Of a stretch of DNA of 64,000 nucleotides, positions 1 to 8,587 are shown piece by piece. How positions within the stretch are numbered: position 1 is the first letter of the stretch; the number at the start of each line of letters is the position of its first letter. The DNA lies in assembly GCA_934636105.1 (NCBI GenBank), contig CAKTZR010000013.1:24623-88622 (forward strand), written 5' to 3'. Source of the stretch: an uncultured Clostridia bacterium (GTDB lineage: Bacteria > Bacillota > Clostridia > Christensenellales > Aristaeellaceae). A program made the position numbers and the translations under genes. The notes below the pieces were generated by a model. It made no database searches. It had not been told where the DNA came from and was given only the letters and a program-made list of their open reading frames with translations.

Positions 1-1317
1 AAGCTGGAGGACAGGGTGTGCGACATCCTGCCGGATAAAATGCCGGAGCAGATGAGCGAGCGCCTGTCCAAACTGACGATTCACGATCTGCTGGTGATGG
101 GCGACGGTTCGGAGGAGGAAGAAACCTGCTATCCGGAAAACTGGCTGGAAAACTATTTTGCCCGGCCGATTTCGCACGAGCCCGGCACGTTCTGGCGCTA
201 CAATTCCCACACGACGGCGGTGATGTCCGCGATCATCGAGCGGCTGACGGGCAAAAGCATGCTGGATTATCTGGCGGAAAATCTGTTTGACAAAATCGGC
301 ATCGATTCAAAGAACGTCATGTGCCGCCGCGGCGCGGACGGAACCTGTCTGGGCGGCATGGGCATGTTCACCACGACGGAGGACAACCTGCGCCTGATGA
401 AGCTGTATCTGAACGGCGGCGTTTGGAACGGTGAGCGCCTGCTGGGCGAAACCTTTGTGCATGACGCGACCACCGAGCGGATGGACACGTGGCCCGCGCA
501 TGCGCACACACCCTATATCTATGACAACTGCGTGGGTTACGGCTACCAGATTTGGATGTGCCGCCCGGAGGGCTCGTATCGCGCGGACGGCGCGTTCGGC
601 CAGTTCTCCGTCGTCGTGCCGTCGCTGGATTTGATCGTTTCCATCAGCGAGGCGGGCTTCCTCGGCGAATTGATGGGCCATTCGGACCTGCACCTGCTCA
701 AGGCGGGGGAGGATCACCCGATTCACGGGCCGCAGGCGACGCTCAACGCGCTGTTTGACATCCTCGTGCCGCAGATTCACGCCGATGTGGATACGCTGCC
801 CGTGGGCAAAGCGGCTTCCATGCTCAAGGAGCGCATGAGCCGCCTGGCCGTGCCGCATCCGTATCCGAACGGCGCGGATTTTTCTACGCACGACCTCGAT
901 GTGACGCTCGTGCCGAAGGAGGGAAAGCTCTCCTTTGGCGTGCTCTATTCCAGGCATAAGCAGCGCATCGCCTATCCCGGCGCGGATGAAATGCGCCTGC
1001 ATGCGCACGACGGCAAACTGGAAATCACGTGGACGGAAGACGGTGAGCAGCGTGCGCTGACGGCGGATTTGCAGGGCGCGCGCACGGCGGGCGAACTGGT
1101 CTATCGCTATGACCGCGAGATCATCACGAAAACGAGCAGCTGCGCCTGGTGGGACGAGCAGGGGCGGCTTCAGCTGTCGATCCTGTGGGTCGAATCCGAA
1201 GCGGAAAACCGCTACATGTTCACCTTTGACGGCGACGACGTGCGGATCGACAAGTGGTTCACCTTTGGCACGTTCAAGGGGCTGGAAAAGGATGAATGCG
1301 TGTATCGCTGCGCATGA
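1..1317 (+). CDS. Serine hydrolase, class C beta-lactamase-like (5' end cut by window)
   Basis: The reading frame is open from base 1, so the true start lies upstream. The visible part is the C-terminal two thirds of a beta-lactamase/penicillin-binding-like serine hydrolase: LTIHDLL, the YNS motif (Y-x-N, near residue 62 of the visible part) followed by a helix ending RLTGKSMLDYL, and a DGAFGQ segment where family members carry HxG or KTG. The catalytic SxxK would be in the missing part. After about residue 260 comes an extra beta-rich domain. Such proteins are esterases or peptidases more often than antibiotic-resistance enzymes. It is the first visible gene of a tight + strand operon; the next gene starts 15 bp downstream. 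Substrate unknown. Confidence 0.8.
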   Translation, partial: KLEDRVCDILPDKMPEQMSERLSKLTIHDLLVMGDGSEEEETCYPENWLENYFARPISHEPGTFWRYNSHTTAVMSAIIERLTGKSMLDYLAENLFDKIGIDSKNVMCRRGADGTCLGGMGMFTTTEDNLRLMKLYLNGGVWNGERLLGETFVHDATTERMDTWPAHAHTPYIYDNCVGYGYQIWMCRPEGSYRADGAFGQFSVVVPSLDLIVSISEAGFLGELMGHSDLHLLKAGEDHPIHGPQATLNALFDILVPQIHADVDTLPVGKAASMLKERMSRLAVPHPYPNGADFSTHDLDVTLVPKEGKLSFGVLYSRHKQRIAYPGADEMRLHAHDGKLEITWTEDGEQRALTADLQGARTAGELVYRYDREIITKTSSCAWWDEQGRLQLSILWVESEAENRYMFTFDGDDVRIDKWFTFGTFKGLEKDECVYRCA

Positions 1318-1332
1318 GAAAGGGATAAGCCG

Positions 1333-2928
1333 ATGGAAGAACTGTACAACGGAATCAAACTGCCGGACGTCTGGCCGCCGAAGGACATGGACGATATGTC
1401 CATGGACGAACTGCCCGTGCCGTATTTGACAAACAGACCGGACGTGGTGAACATCGACGTGGGCCGTCAGCTGTTCGTCGATGATTTTCTGATCGAGGAA
1501 AACTGGCTGGAAAAGCGCTTCCATCAGGCTGTACTGGATGAAGCGCCCGTGCTTGCGCCGGAAACGCCGATGGAGTGGAACAAGGGCGTCGCGCCCGTGG
1601 CCGCGCCGTTTACCGACGGCTGCTGGTATGACCCGGCGGACGGCGTGTATCGGCTGTATTATCATGCCGGATGGTTCGACGGCACGGCGCTGGCCGTCTC
1701 CGCCGACGGGAAGCACTTTACCCGCAAAATGCTGGATAATCAGGTAGGCACCAACCGCATTTTTGTCCCCAAGCCCGGCTGGCAGCGGGACGGCTCCTGC
1801 GTGTGGCTCGATCAGGAGACCGAGCACCCGGAGGAACGCTATAAGATGTTCCACTATTTCAGAACGCCGGAGGGCGATGTGGCGCAGGTCGCCGTCAGCG
1901 CGGACGGCATGCACTTCGGCGCTCCGGTGACGACGGGACTCTGCGGCGACAATACATCGTTCTTCTATAACCCCTTCCGCAAGAAGTGGGTGTTCTCCAT
2001 CCGCACGGGTCTGCCCTCGACCCCGTGGTACAGCCGCGGCCGCAGCTATTACGAGTGCGACCGCTTCATGGAGGGCGCAAGCTGGGCGAACGACCAGATC
2101 ACCTTCTGGCAGCGCTGCGACGTGCGCGACCTGCGCGAGAGCGAACCGGGCACGATTTACAACAAAAACCTGCCGCCCCAGCTCTATCATCTCAACTGCG
2201 TGGGCTATGAAAGCGTGATGCTCGGCCTGTTTGCCATCATCAAGGGCTTCGATCAGGCGCACAACGCTGTCTGCGAAAACAGCGGCATTCCCAAGCACAT
2301 CGATCTTCACGCGGGATTCAGCCGCGACGGCTTCCATTTCAGCCGCGACAACCGCAGCCCGTTCATCCGCTGCACGGATCAGCCCGGCTCGTGGGCGCGC
2401 GGCTATCTGCATGCCTGCGGCGGACTGTGCCTTGTCTCCCCGGAGGAGCTGGCCTTCCCGATTGCGGGCTTCAGCGGCGCATCCTCGGCGGAAAACGGCC
2501 ACCTGTACGGCGGCGCGGCGACCGGCTTTGCCCGTCTGCGCCGCGACGGCTTCGCTTCGCTGCACGCCAACGGCACGAAGCAGTTCATGCTCACCCGCAA
2601 GCTGCGCTTTGAGGAGGGCCGCCTGCTGTTCATCAACGCGAACGCGACGGAGGGCTTCGTCCGCGCGCAGATTGAAGATGAAGCGGGTCAGCCGATCTCC
2701 GGCTATACCTTCGCGGACTGCGTACCGATGATTACCGACAGCACCAAGCGCCAGCTTGTCTTCCGCGGCGGCGATCTGGCCGCGCTGCGGGGCAAGGTCT
2801 TCCGCATCCGCTTTGAGCTGATTGCGGCGGATTTATTCTCCTTCTGGATTGCCAAAGACGAGCAGGGCCATTCCGGCGGCTATGTCGCGGCGGGCGGCAG
2901 TGCCTATCCGGGGCCAAGGGACGAGTAA
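1333..2928 (+). CDS. Five-bladed beta-propeller glycosidase-like protein
   Basis: 531 residues, no signal peptide, so probably cytoplasmic. Recurrent blade-like segments (WYDPADGVYRLYYHA, LAVSADGKHFT, VAVSADGMHFG, GFSRDGFHFS) resemble the GH32/GH43/GH68 beta-propeller superfamily. The opening VGRQLFVDDFLIEE resembles a set of proteins often annotated as GH32-like hydrolases of unknown specificity. The last ~110 residues look like a beta-sandwich module. A catalytic Asp/Glu set cannot be assigned by eye. It sits between the serine hydrolase and a phosphoesterase in the same operon, which fits a role in breaking down a glycoside. The exact reaction is unknown. Confidence 0.65.
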   Translation: MEELYNGIKLPDVWPPKDMDDMSMDELPVPYLTNRPDVVNIDVGRQLFVDDFLIEENWLEKRFHQAVLDEAPVLAPETPMEWNKGVAPVAAPFTDGCWYDPADGVYRLYYHAGWFDGTALAVSADGKHFTRKMLDNQVGTNRIFVPKPGWQRDGSCVWLDQETEHPEERYKMFHYFRTPEGDVAQVAVSADGMHFGAPVTTGLCGDNTSFFYNPFRKKWVFSIRTGLPSTPWYSRGRSYYECDRFMEGASWANDQITFWQRCDVRDLRESEPGTIYNKNLPPQLYHLNCVGYESVMLGLFAIIKGFDQAHNAVCENSGIPKHIDLHAGFSRDGFHFSRDNRSPFIRCTDQPGSWARGYLHACGGLCLVSPEELAFPIAGFSGASSAENGHLYGGAATGFARLRRDGFASLHANGTKQFMLTRKLRFEEGRLLFINANATEGFVRAQIEDEAGQPISGYTFADCVPMITDSTKRQLVFRGGDLAALRGKVFRIRFELIAADLFSFWIAKDEQGHSGGYVAAGGSAYPGPRDE

Positions 2929-2947
2929 GAAAGGACGACGAAAGCAG

Positions 2948-3703
2948 ATGCGTTTATTGATTCTCTCCGATATTCACGCGAATATTGCGGCGCTTCGGGC
3001 GATTGAAAAGGACGCGGGCGCGGTGGATGCGATCTACTGTGCGGGCGACTATGTGGATTACGGCACAGACCCGCACGAAGCCATCGGCTGGGTGCGGGAG
3101 CACGGCGCGCACTGCGTGATGGGCAACCACGATAAGCATCTGCTGAATATTCTGTTTTCCGGCGAGGTGGACGCGTTCCGCGGCACGAACCGCTATAAGT
3201 GGGTGCACGACAACTGCGAACGCGTGACGGATGAGGATATCGCGTTTTTGGCCGCTCTGCCCCAGCACATGAGCTTTGAAGCGGACGGCATTGCCTACCT
3301 GATGCAGCATCAGATGCTGGATAACAGCTACGACATGCCGGAGAGCGTGCAGACGTTCGACGCGTTCTGGCGCGTGTGGCACACGGGCGAGGATAGACCG
3401 GAGCGGCGCATGATCTTCGGCCATACGCATCGCAGGCTGGTGCATCGGCTGGATAACGACCGCCTGTGGCTCAACCCCGGCTCGGTTTCCTATCGCAGGC
3501 CGGACGACCGGGACAAGCGTGCCCATTATATGACGATTGAGGACGGCGACATCCGCTTCGGCGCGGTGGAATATGACCGCAGCGCGATGCTGGCGCGCGC
3601 CATGGACTATGTGAAAGCGGGTACGATGCTCGAAACCGACTTGCAGGACGCGATGTTCTTCTTCGGCGATGCGCCGACGAGCCGCGAACCGCTGCCGAGG
3701 TAA
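2948..3703 (+). CDS. Metallophosphoesterase (calcineurin-like, YfcE/MJ0936 type)
   Basis: 251 residues starting MRLLILSDIHANIAAL. Metal-binding motifs are visible in order: SDIHAN (D-x-H), AGDYVDYG (GD), MGNHDKH (GNHD) and FGHTHRRL (GHTH), followed by WLNPGSVSYRR. All catalytic positions of the calcineurin-like fold are present. An in-frame upstream extension overlapping the previous gene was rejected because the family starts at this ATG, which has a purine-rich stretch 5-15 bases before it. It could hydrolyse a phosphodiester or phosphomonoester. The flanking glycerophosphodiesterase and sugar phosphorylase genes suggest a phosphorylated sugar or lipid headgroup as substrate (inference). 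Confidence 0.85.
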   Translation: MRLLILSDIHANIAALRAIEKDAGAVDAIYCAGDYVDYGTDPHEAIGWVREHGAHCVMGNHDKHLLNILFSGEVDAFRGTNRYKWVHDNCERVTDEDIAFLAALPQHMSFEADGIAYLMQHQMLDNSYDMPESVQTFDAFWRVWHTGEDRPERRMIFGHTHRRLVHRLDNDRLWLNPGSVSYRRPDDRDKRAHYMTIEDGDIRFGAVEYDRSAMLARAMDYVKAGTMLETDLQDAMFFFGDAPTSREPLPR

Positions 3704-3709
3704 ACGAAG

Positions 3710-4519
3710 ATGAAGGACAAAATTCTCGTCGCCGCGCACCGCGGGCATTTTGGCGGCGGCATTGTGGAAAACACAATTCCTGCGTTTGAAGCGGCCATCC
3801 GCTGCGGCGCGGACATTGTGGAAATGGATATCCGCAAGACGAAGGACGGTCAGCTGATTCTCTTTCACGATCCGTCGCCGATGCGCCTGCTGGGCCTGCC
3901 GGGACAGACGGAAAGCTATACCTATGAGGAGCTGACGCGCCGTCCGCTGCTCAACGTGATCGGCGAGCTTTCCACCTCTTATGTGTGCAGGCTGGAAGAC
4001 GCGCTGGATGCGCTCAAGGGGCGCTGCTACATCAACTTTGACCAGTGCTGGGGCTTTGTGGACGAGGTCTACGATGCCGCGCGGCAGAGGAGCATGGAGG
4101 AGCAGGCGCTCATCAAGGGGCGCGTGCCCTATGATGCGGCGCTTCGCTGGCTGGAAAAGAACGATTATCGGCCTTCGTTCATCCCGATTATCACCTGCGC
4201 GGAGGAAATCGCGGCTTATCGCGCGCTGCCCGAAAGGGTGCGCGTGCCGATTGTCGAGGTCTTCGCGCATACGGACGACGACCCGGTTTGGGACGCGGCG
4301 TTTGTGCGCGAAATTCAGGAGAAGGGCGCGAAGCTGTGGGTGAACAGCCTGTCGCTCAGCGGCCGGTTCACGCTCTGCGCGTGGCACGACGACAACCGAT
4401 CCGTGACCGGCGACCCGGAGGGCGGCTGGGGCTGCCTGCTGGAACGCGGCGCGGGCGTGATTCAGACGGACTGGGCGGGCGAATTGGCCGCGTGGCTCGC
4501 GAAGAAACAAATGCGATAA
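3710..4519 (+). CDS. Glycerophosphodiester phosphodiesterase family protein (first copy)
   Basis: 269 residues. The GDPD TIM-barrel signature is at the N terminus: AAHRGHFGG (catalytic H-R), VENTIPAFEAAI (E-N), DIVEMDIRKTKDGQLILFHD (metal E and D, second catalytic H). No signal peptide, so an intracellular enzyme. The family hydrolyses glycerophosphodiesters to sn-glycerol-3-phosphate and an alcohol. The middle of the barrel (about 110-150, YINFDQCWGFVDEVYDAA) is unlike typical UgpQ, so the substrate may not be a standard glycerophosphodiester. A second GDPD gene lies 3.3 kb downstream in the same operon. Starts 6 bp after the phosphoesterase stop. Confidence 0.85.
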   Translation: MKDKILVAAHRGHFGGGIVENTIPAFEAAIRCGADIVEMDIRKTKDGQLILFHDPSPMRLLGLPGQTESYTYEELTRRPLLNVIGELSTSYVCRLEDALDALKGRCYINFDQCWGFVDEVYDAARQRSMEEQALIKGRVPYDAALRWLEKNDYRPSFIPIITCAEEIAAYRALPERVRVPIVEVFAHTDDDPVWDAAFVREIQEKGAKLWVNSLSLSGRFTLCAWHDDNRSVTGDPEGGWGCLLERGAGVIQTDWAGELAAWLAKKQMR

Positions 4520-4531
4520 GGGGGAATTGCG

Positions 4532-5458
4532 ATGCAGATGCTGAAAACGCTCGACGTCGATTCGATCGATGTGCCGGAGCAGATTCCGCACGGCGATATG
4601 CCGGGGGACGGCGTCACCATCGGTGAGGAGAATATCAGGCGGGCGAAAACCGTGCTTTCCGCCATTCGGGGGACGCTGGAGCGCCGGCTCAGCGAGAATG
4701 CAAGCGGCCGCGTCGTCATCGGCGTGTGCGGCGGCAGCGGCTCGGGCAAAACGGTGATGGCTTCCGTGCTGGGCTATGCGCTCAACCAGATGGGCGTTGG
4801 AGCGTATATCATGAGCGGCGACAACTATCCCCGCCGAATCCCGGCGGTCAACGACGCGGAGCGGCTGCATCTGTTCCGCGTGGGCGGCCTGCGCGGGCTG
4901 CTGGCCAGCGGCGAATACACCGACGACAAGGCGGTTGTGCTGCGCGAGCTTTGGCTGGCGGATACGGACGCGGAGCCGGAAACGGCGCAGAAACTGCCGT
5001 GGATGCAGATTTATCAGCAGGCCGGCGCGCAGGCGCTGACCGCCTACCTCGGCACGCCGGAGGAGATCGACTTCGACGAGGTGAACGACATCATCGCGCG
5101 TTTCAAGCGCGGCGAAAACCATATCCCGCTCAAGCGCATGGGGCGCGAGGAGACGGCGCTCTGGTATGAAACGATGGATTTCACCGCGACGCGCGTGATG
5201 GTGATCGAGTGGACGCACGCCAACAGCGACTTTTTGAAGGGCGTGGATATCCCGATTTACCTGAACAGCACGCCGATGCAGACGCTTGAACACCGCCGCC
5301 TGCGCAACCGCGACGCACAGACGGACAGCGCCTTCACCACGATGGTGCTCAACATCGAGCAGCGCAAGCTGGACAGCCAGGCGTGGAAGGCGCAGGTCAT
5401 CCTCTCCCGCGAGGGAAAGCTGATGACTTATCCCGAATATCGGCACATGACGGAGTGA
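4532..5458 (+). CDS. P-loop kinase of the uridine kinase / phosphoribulokinase type
   Basis: 308 residues. A Walker A motif, GVCGGSGSGKT, lies near residues 65-75, followed by YIMSGDNYPRR, which matches the position of the substrate-binding D-x-Y region of uridine kinases. RVMVIEWTHAN is in the Walker B region, and YLNSTPMQTLEHRRLRNRD resembles the LID region with several arginines. The ~55-residue N-terminal leader and the WMQIYQQAGAQALTAYLG insert are not typical of uridine kinase, so the phosphate acceptor is probably not uridine. Next to a sucrose-phosphorylase-type enzyme, a sugar, glycerate or glycerol derivative released by that enzyme is a reasonable guess (inference). Confidence 0.75.
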   Translation: MQMLKTLDVDSIDVPEQIPHGDMPGDGVTIGEENIRRAKTVLSAIRGTLERRLSENASGRVVIGVCGGSGSGKTVMASVLGYALNQMGVGAYIMSGDNYPRRIPAVNDAERLHLFRVGGLRGLLASGEYTDDKAVVLRELWLADTDAEPETAQKLPWMQIYQQAGAQALTAYLGTPEEIDFDEVNDIIARFKRGENHIPLKRMGREETALWYETMDFTATRVMVIEWTHANSDFLKGVDIPIYLNSTPMQTLEHRRLRNRDAQTDSAFTTMVLNIEQRKLDSQAWKAQVILSREGKLMTYPEYRHMTE

Positions 5459-5474
5459 GCGGAGGAAAAGAGCC

Positions 5475-7160
5475 ATGAACAGTGGGGCCATGCTCAACGC
5501 GTATCCGGACAGTCTCGGCGGCACGCTGTCCGATATTGCGCAGCTGCTGGAAAGCGACGCGTTTGCGGACGCGTTTCGCTCATTTTACATTCTGCCGAGT
5601 GTGTTCAACACGGATTTGGACCGCGGCTTTTCGGTCATCAGCTATGATCTCAACCGCATGCTTGCCGCGCCGGAGGACGTGAAGCGGCTGCAAAACAGCG
5701 GAATCGATCTCAAGCTGGATTTCATTTTGAACCATCTTTCCGTGCTCTCTCCGCAGTTTCAGGATATTCTGAAAAACGGCGACGCTTCGCCCTACCGCGA
5801 CTTTTTCATCGATTGGAACAAGTTCTGGGCGGGATGCGGCGAAATGACGGAAGCGGGCTACATCCAGCCGGAGGAAAAATACATCCGCAACATGTTCTTC
5901 CGCAAGCCGGGTCTGCCGATTCTGATGGTCCGCCTGCCGGATGGGCGCGACGTGCCGTATTGGAACACGTTCTATCAGCAGGTGCGTTATGATCCGGTGG
6001 ACGCGCAGGATTTGATGCGCGCGGCGGATATGCAGTTTGGCGAAGCGACGGTTTTGGCCGCGCGCCTGAACGCGGGACTGGAAGCGGGGCAGAAGCCCAA
6101 AGAGCTGGATTTCACGGGCTTTGAGCGCTATCGCGCGGCCTGCGTCGAGCTGCTGGAAACGCGGCGCAAATACCTGGGGCAGATGGATTTGAACCTGAAA
6201 AGCGACTTGGTCTGGGCGTATTATGACAGCGTGCTGGGCAAGCTGGCCGAATACGGCGCGGCGATTGTGCGGCTGGATGCGTTCGCCTATGCGCCCAAAA
6301 CGCCGGGCCTGCGCAACTTCATGAACGAGCCGGACACATGGGACACACTGGAGCGCATCCGCCAAATGGCGCAGGCGCACGGGCTGACCCTGCTGCCGGA
6401 GATTCACGACCCGTATGCGGCGGGCACGTATGAAAAGGTTGCCCAAAAGGGCTATATGACCTATGACTTCTTCCTGCCGGGGCTGGTGATCGACGCGATT
6501 GAAAACCACGATGGCGCGCGGCTCATGCGCTGGGCGGAGGAGCTCAAGACCAAGAACATCCGTACGGTAAACATGCTCGGCTGCCACGACGGCATTCCGA
6601 TGCTGGATTTGAAAGGATTGCTCAGCGACGAGGAGATTGAAAAGCTGATCGCGCTGATCGTCAGCCGCGGCGGCCTGATTAAGAACCTGCACGGCGCGAA
6701 GAACGTCTATTATCAGGTCAACTGCACATATTTCAGCGCGCTGGGCGCGGACGAGCGGAAGATGCTGCTTGCGCGCGCGATTCAGCTTTTCATGCCGGGC
6801 AAGCCGCAAATCTGGTATCTGGATTTGTTCGCGGGCGAAAACGACATGGAAGCCGTCCGCCGGGGCGGCGAAGCGGCGCACAAGGAGATCAACCGCACGA
6901 ACCTGACGAAGGAAGCGATTGCACGCGCGCTGCAAAAGGACGTGGTGCGCGATCAGCTGGCGCTGCTGCGCATGCGCAATACCTGCCCGGCGTTCGGCTT
7001 TGACGCGAAGATGACCGTGCGCTGCCCGAAGCCGGACGAGCTGGAAATCACGTGGGAAAAGGATGGAAGCTGCGCGCGCCTGAACGCCAACCTGACGACC
7101 TATGCTTTCACGGCGCAGGCGGACTGCGGCGGAAAGCAGACGATTTTGAACAACCGATGA
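5475..7160 (+). CDS. GH13 subfamily 18 glycoside phosphorylase (sucrose phosphorylase-like)
   Basis: 561 residues, cytoplasmic. The opening (LNAYPDSLGGTLSDIAQLL) and the segments FSVISYDLNRML, LDFILNHLS and SPYRDFFIDWNKFW match the sucrose phosphorylase group of GH13. The catalytic set is visible: nucleophile Asp268 in IVRLDAFAYA, acid/base Glu309 in LLPEIHD and Asp372 in GCHDGIP. The family uses phosphate to cleave sucrose, sucrose-6-phosphate, glucosylglycerol or glucosylglycerate, giving glucose-1-phosphate. Which one applies cannot be read off by eye. The neighbouring glycerophosphodiesterases and kinase make a glycerol- or glycerate-linked glucoside attractive (inference). Confidence 0.85.
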   Translation: MNSGAMLNAYPDSLGGTLSDIAQLLESDAFADAFRSFYILPSVFNTDLDRGFSVISYDLNRMLAAPEDVKRLQNSGIDLKLDFILNHLSVLSPQFQDILKNGDASPYRDFFIDWNKFWAGCGEMTEAGYIQPEEKYIRNMFFRKPGLPILMVRLPDGRDVPYWNTFYQQVRYDPVDAQDLMRAADMQFGEATVLAARLNAGLEAGQKPKELDFTGFERYRAACVELLETRRKYLGQMDLNLKSDLVWAYYDSVLGKLAEYGAAIVRLDAFAYAPKTPGLRNFMNEPDTWDTLERIRQMAQAHGLTLLPEIHDPYAAGTYEKVAQKGYMTYDFFLPGLVIDAIENHDGARLMRWAEELKTKNIRTVNMLGCHDGIPMLDLKGLLSDEEIEKLIALIVSRGGLIKNLHGAKNVYYQVNCTYFSALGADERKMLLARAIQLFMPGKPQIWYLDLFAGENDMEAVRRGGEAAHKEINRTNLTKEAIARALQKDVVRDQLALLRMRNTCPAFGFDAKMTVRCPKPDELEITWEKDGSCARLNANLTTYAFTAQADCGGKQTILNNR

Positions 7161-7176
7161 ATGAGGGAAAAACGCG

Positions 7177-7818
7177 ATGACGATGTGGACGATTGACGAT
7201 CAATATGAAACGATGCCGTGGGACAAGCTGGACGCGGTGGTTTTCGACGTGGGCAACGTGCTGCTTTCCTATTCGCCGGAGGAGGAGCTGGAGGCTTTCT
7301 TCCCGGGCGAAACCGAGCTGCATCAAAAGCTGATCGAAAAAATCATCAAAACCCCGTATTGGAACATGATGGACAGGGGCACGCTCACCATTCAGCAGGC
7401 CATCGAGCATATGACTGGGCGCGACAGGGAGCTTGAGCCGTATATCCGCCGTTTCATGGAAAACTGGCTGGATTTCACGCGTCCGATCGACGAGGGCGTG
7501 CAGGCAATCAAGACCTGCCTGGCGCACGGCAAGCGCGTGTTTGTGCTTTCCAACTATCAGAAGGAGTCTTTCGCGATTGTCGAAAAGCGGTTTGATTTCT
7601 TCGATCTTTTCGAGGGCAAGGTCGTTTCCGCGCGCGAGGAGCTGCTCAAGCCGAACGCAAATATCTATGAGTTCCTGACGAACACCTACCACGTCGAGCC
7701 GGGCCGCACGCTGTTCATCGACGACACCCCCGCCAACATCGAGGGCGCGATGTATCTGGGTTGGCAGGGCTTCTGCCTGAACAAGCCGGGCAAGCTGGCT
7801 GCGTTTGTGGGCGACTAA
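7177..7818 (+). CDS. HAD superfamily hydrolase (subfamily IA phosphatase-like)
   Basis: 213 residues. HAD motifs are complete: motif I VVFDVGNVLL (nucleophile Asp, with Gly-Asn in place of the second Asp, as in the YihX/epoxide-hydrolase-N group), motif II FVLSNYQ, motif III Lys in ELLKPNANIYEF, motif IV TLFIDDTPANIEGA. The cap is helical (residues ~20-95). YihX-type enzymes of this subgroup dephosphorylate alpha-glucose-1-phosphate, the product expected from the phosphorylase just upstream, so a pairing is possible (inference). Spacing to both neighbours is 13-16 bp, consistent with one operon. Confidence 0.8.
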   Translation: MTMWTIDDQYETMPWDKLDAVVFDVGNVLLSYSPEEELEAFFPGETELHQKLIEKIIKTPYWNMMDRGTLTIQQAIEHMTGRDRELEPYIRRFMENWLDFTRPIDEGVQAIKTCLAHGKRVFVLSNYQKESFAIVEKRFDFFDLFEGKVVSAREELLKPNANIYEFLTNTYHVEPGRTLFIDDTPANIEGAMYLGWQGFCLNKPGKLAAFVGD

Positions 7819-7831
7819 GAGGAGAAACGAT

Positions 7832-8566
7832 ATGCAGAAGATTTATGCGCATCGGGGCGCGTCCGGCTATGCGCCGGAAAACACGCTGCGCGCGTTTGAG
7901 ATGGCGGCGGATATGGGCGCTTACGGCGTGGAGCTGGACGTGCAGATTTCCAAGGACGGCCGGCTGGTTGTCTTTCACGACGACGAAATGAGCCGCCTGA
8001 CGGGCTATACCGGCTCGATTGCGGATTACACTTATGCCGAACTTTGCCGCATGCCGGTGATTCACGCGGTGGATGCGACGACCAAGGACGTTGCGCCGCT
8101 GCTGGAAGACGTGCTGGCGCTGCTGCATGAGCGCTCTCTGGCCGTCAACATCGAGCTGAAAAACAGCCGCGCGGCGTTTCCGGGGCTGGAGGAGAAGACG
8201 ATTGCGGCGGTTGAAGCCGCGGGCATGAAGCAGGCGGCGATCTATTCCTCCTTCAACCATTACAGCCTGCTCAAGGTGCGCCAGCTCGACCCGGACGCAT
8301 TCTGCGGCCTGCTTTACGACGCGATGCTCTATCAGCCGTGGGATTATGCCAAACGGCTGGGCGTTCAGGCGCTGCACCCGCATTTCAGCGAGCCGACGTT
8401 TGTACCTTATGAGGTGGAATCGGCGCACAGGCTGGGCCTTGCGGTCAACGCGTGGACGGTCAACGAGGAAGCGGACATCCGCCGCATGGTGGAGATGAAC
8501 TGCGACGGCATCATTTCCAATTACCCGGATGTGGCGCTGCGCATTTTGAAGGAAATTCGGGGCTGA
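7832..8566 (+). CDS. Glycerophosphodiester phosphodiesterase (second copy)
   Basis: 244 residues. This is a more canonical UgpQ/GlpQ-like enzyme than the first copy: YAHRGASGYAPENTLRAF, GVELDVQISKDGRLVVFHDD, then VNIELKN and the C-terminal VNAWTVNEEADIRRM and DGIISNYPD segments typical of the family. No signal peptide. Product is sn-glycerol-3-phosphate plus an alcohol. An in-frame ATG nine codons earlier overlaps the HAD gene. The ATG chosen here has AAGAGGAG about 8 bases upstream and matches the conserved N terminus. Confidence 0.9.
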   Translation: MQKIYAHRGASGYAPENTLRAFEMAADMGAYGVELDVQISKDGRLVVFHDDEMSRLTGYTGSIADYTYAELCRMPVIHAVDATTKDVAPLLEDVLALLHERSLAVNIELKNSRAAFPGLEEKTIAAVEAAGMKQAAIYSSFNHYSLLKVRQLDPDAFCGLLYDAMLYQPWDYAKRLGVQALHPHFSEPTFVPYEVESAHRLGLAVNAWTVNEEADIRRMVEMNCDGIISNYPDVALRILKEIRG

Positions 8567-8587
8567 CCGGAGAATCGAGGGAATGCG

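Noticed and set aside
307..2565. 752-residue open frame on the - strand
   Set aside because: Antisense to the serine hydrolase and beta-propeller genes, which have recognisable motifs; biased composition typical of GC-rich antisense frames.
2954..5524. 856-residue - strand frame opposite the phosphoesterase, GDPD and kinase genes
   Set aside because: Shadow frame; no homology signal, while all three + strand genes show complete catalytic motifs.
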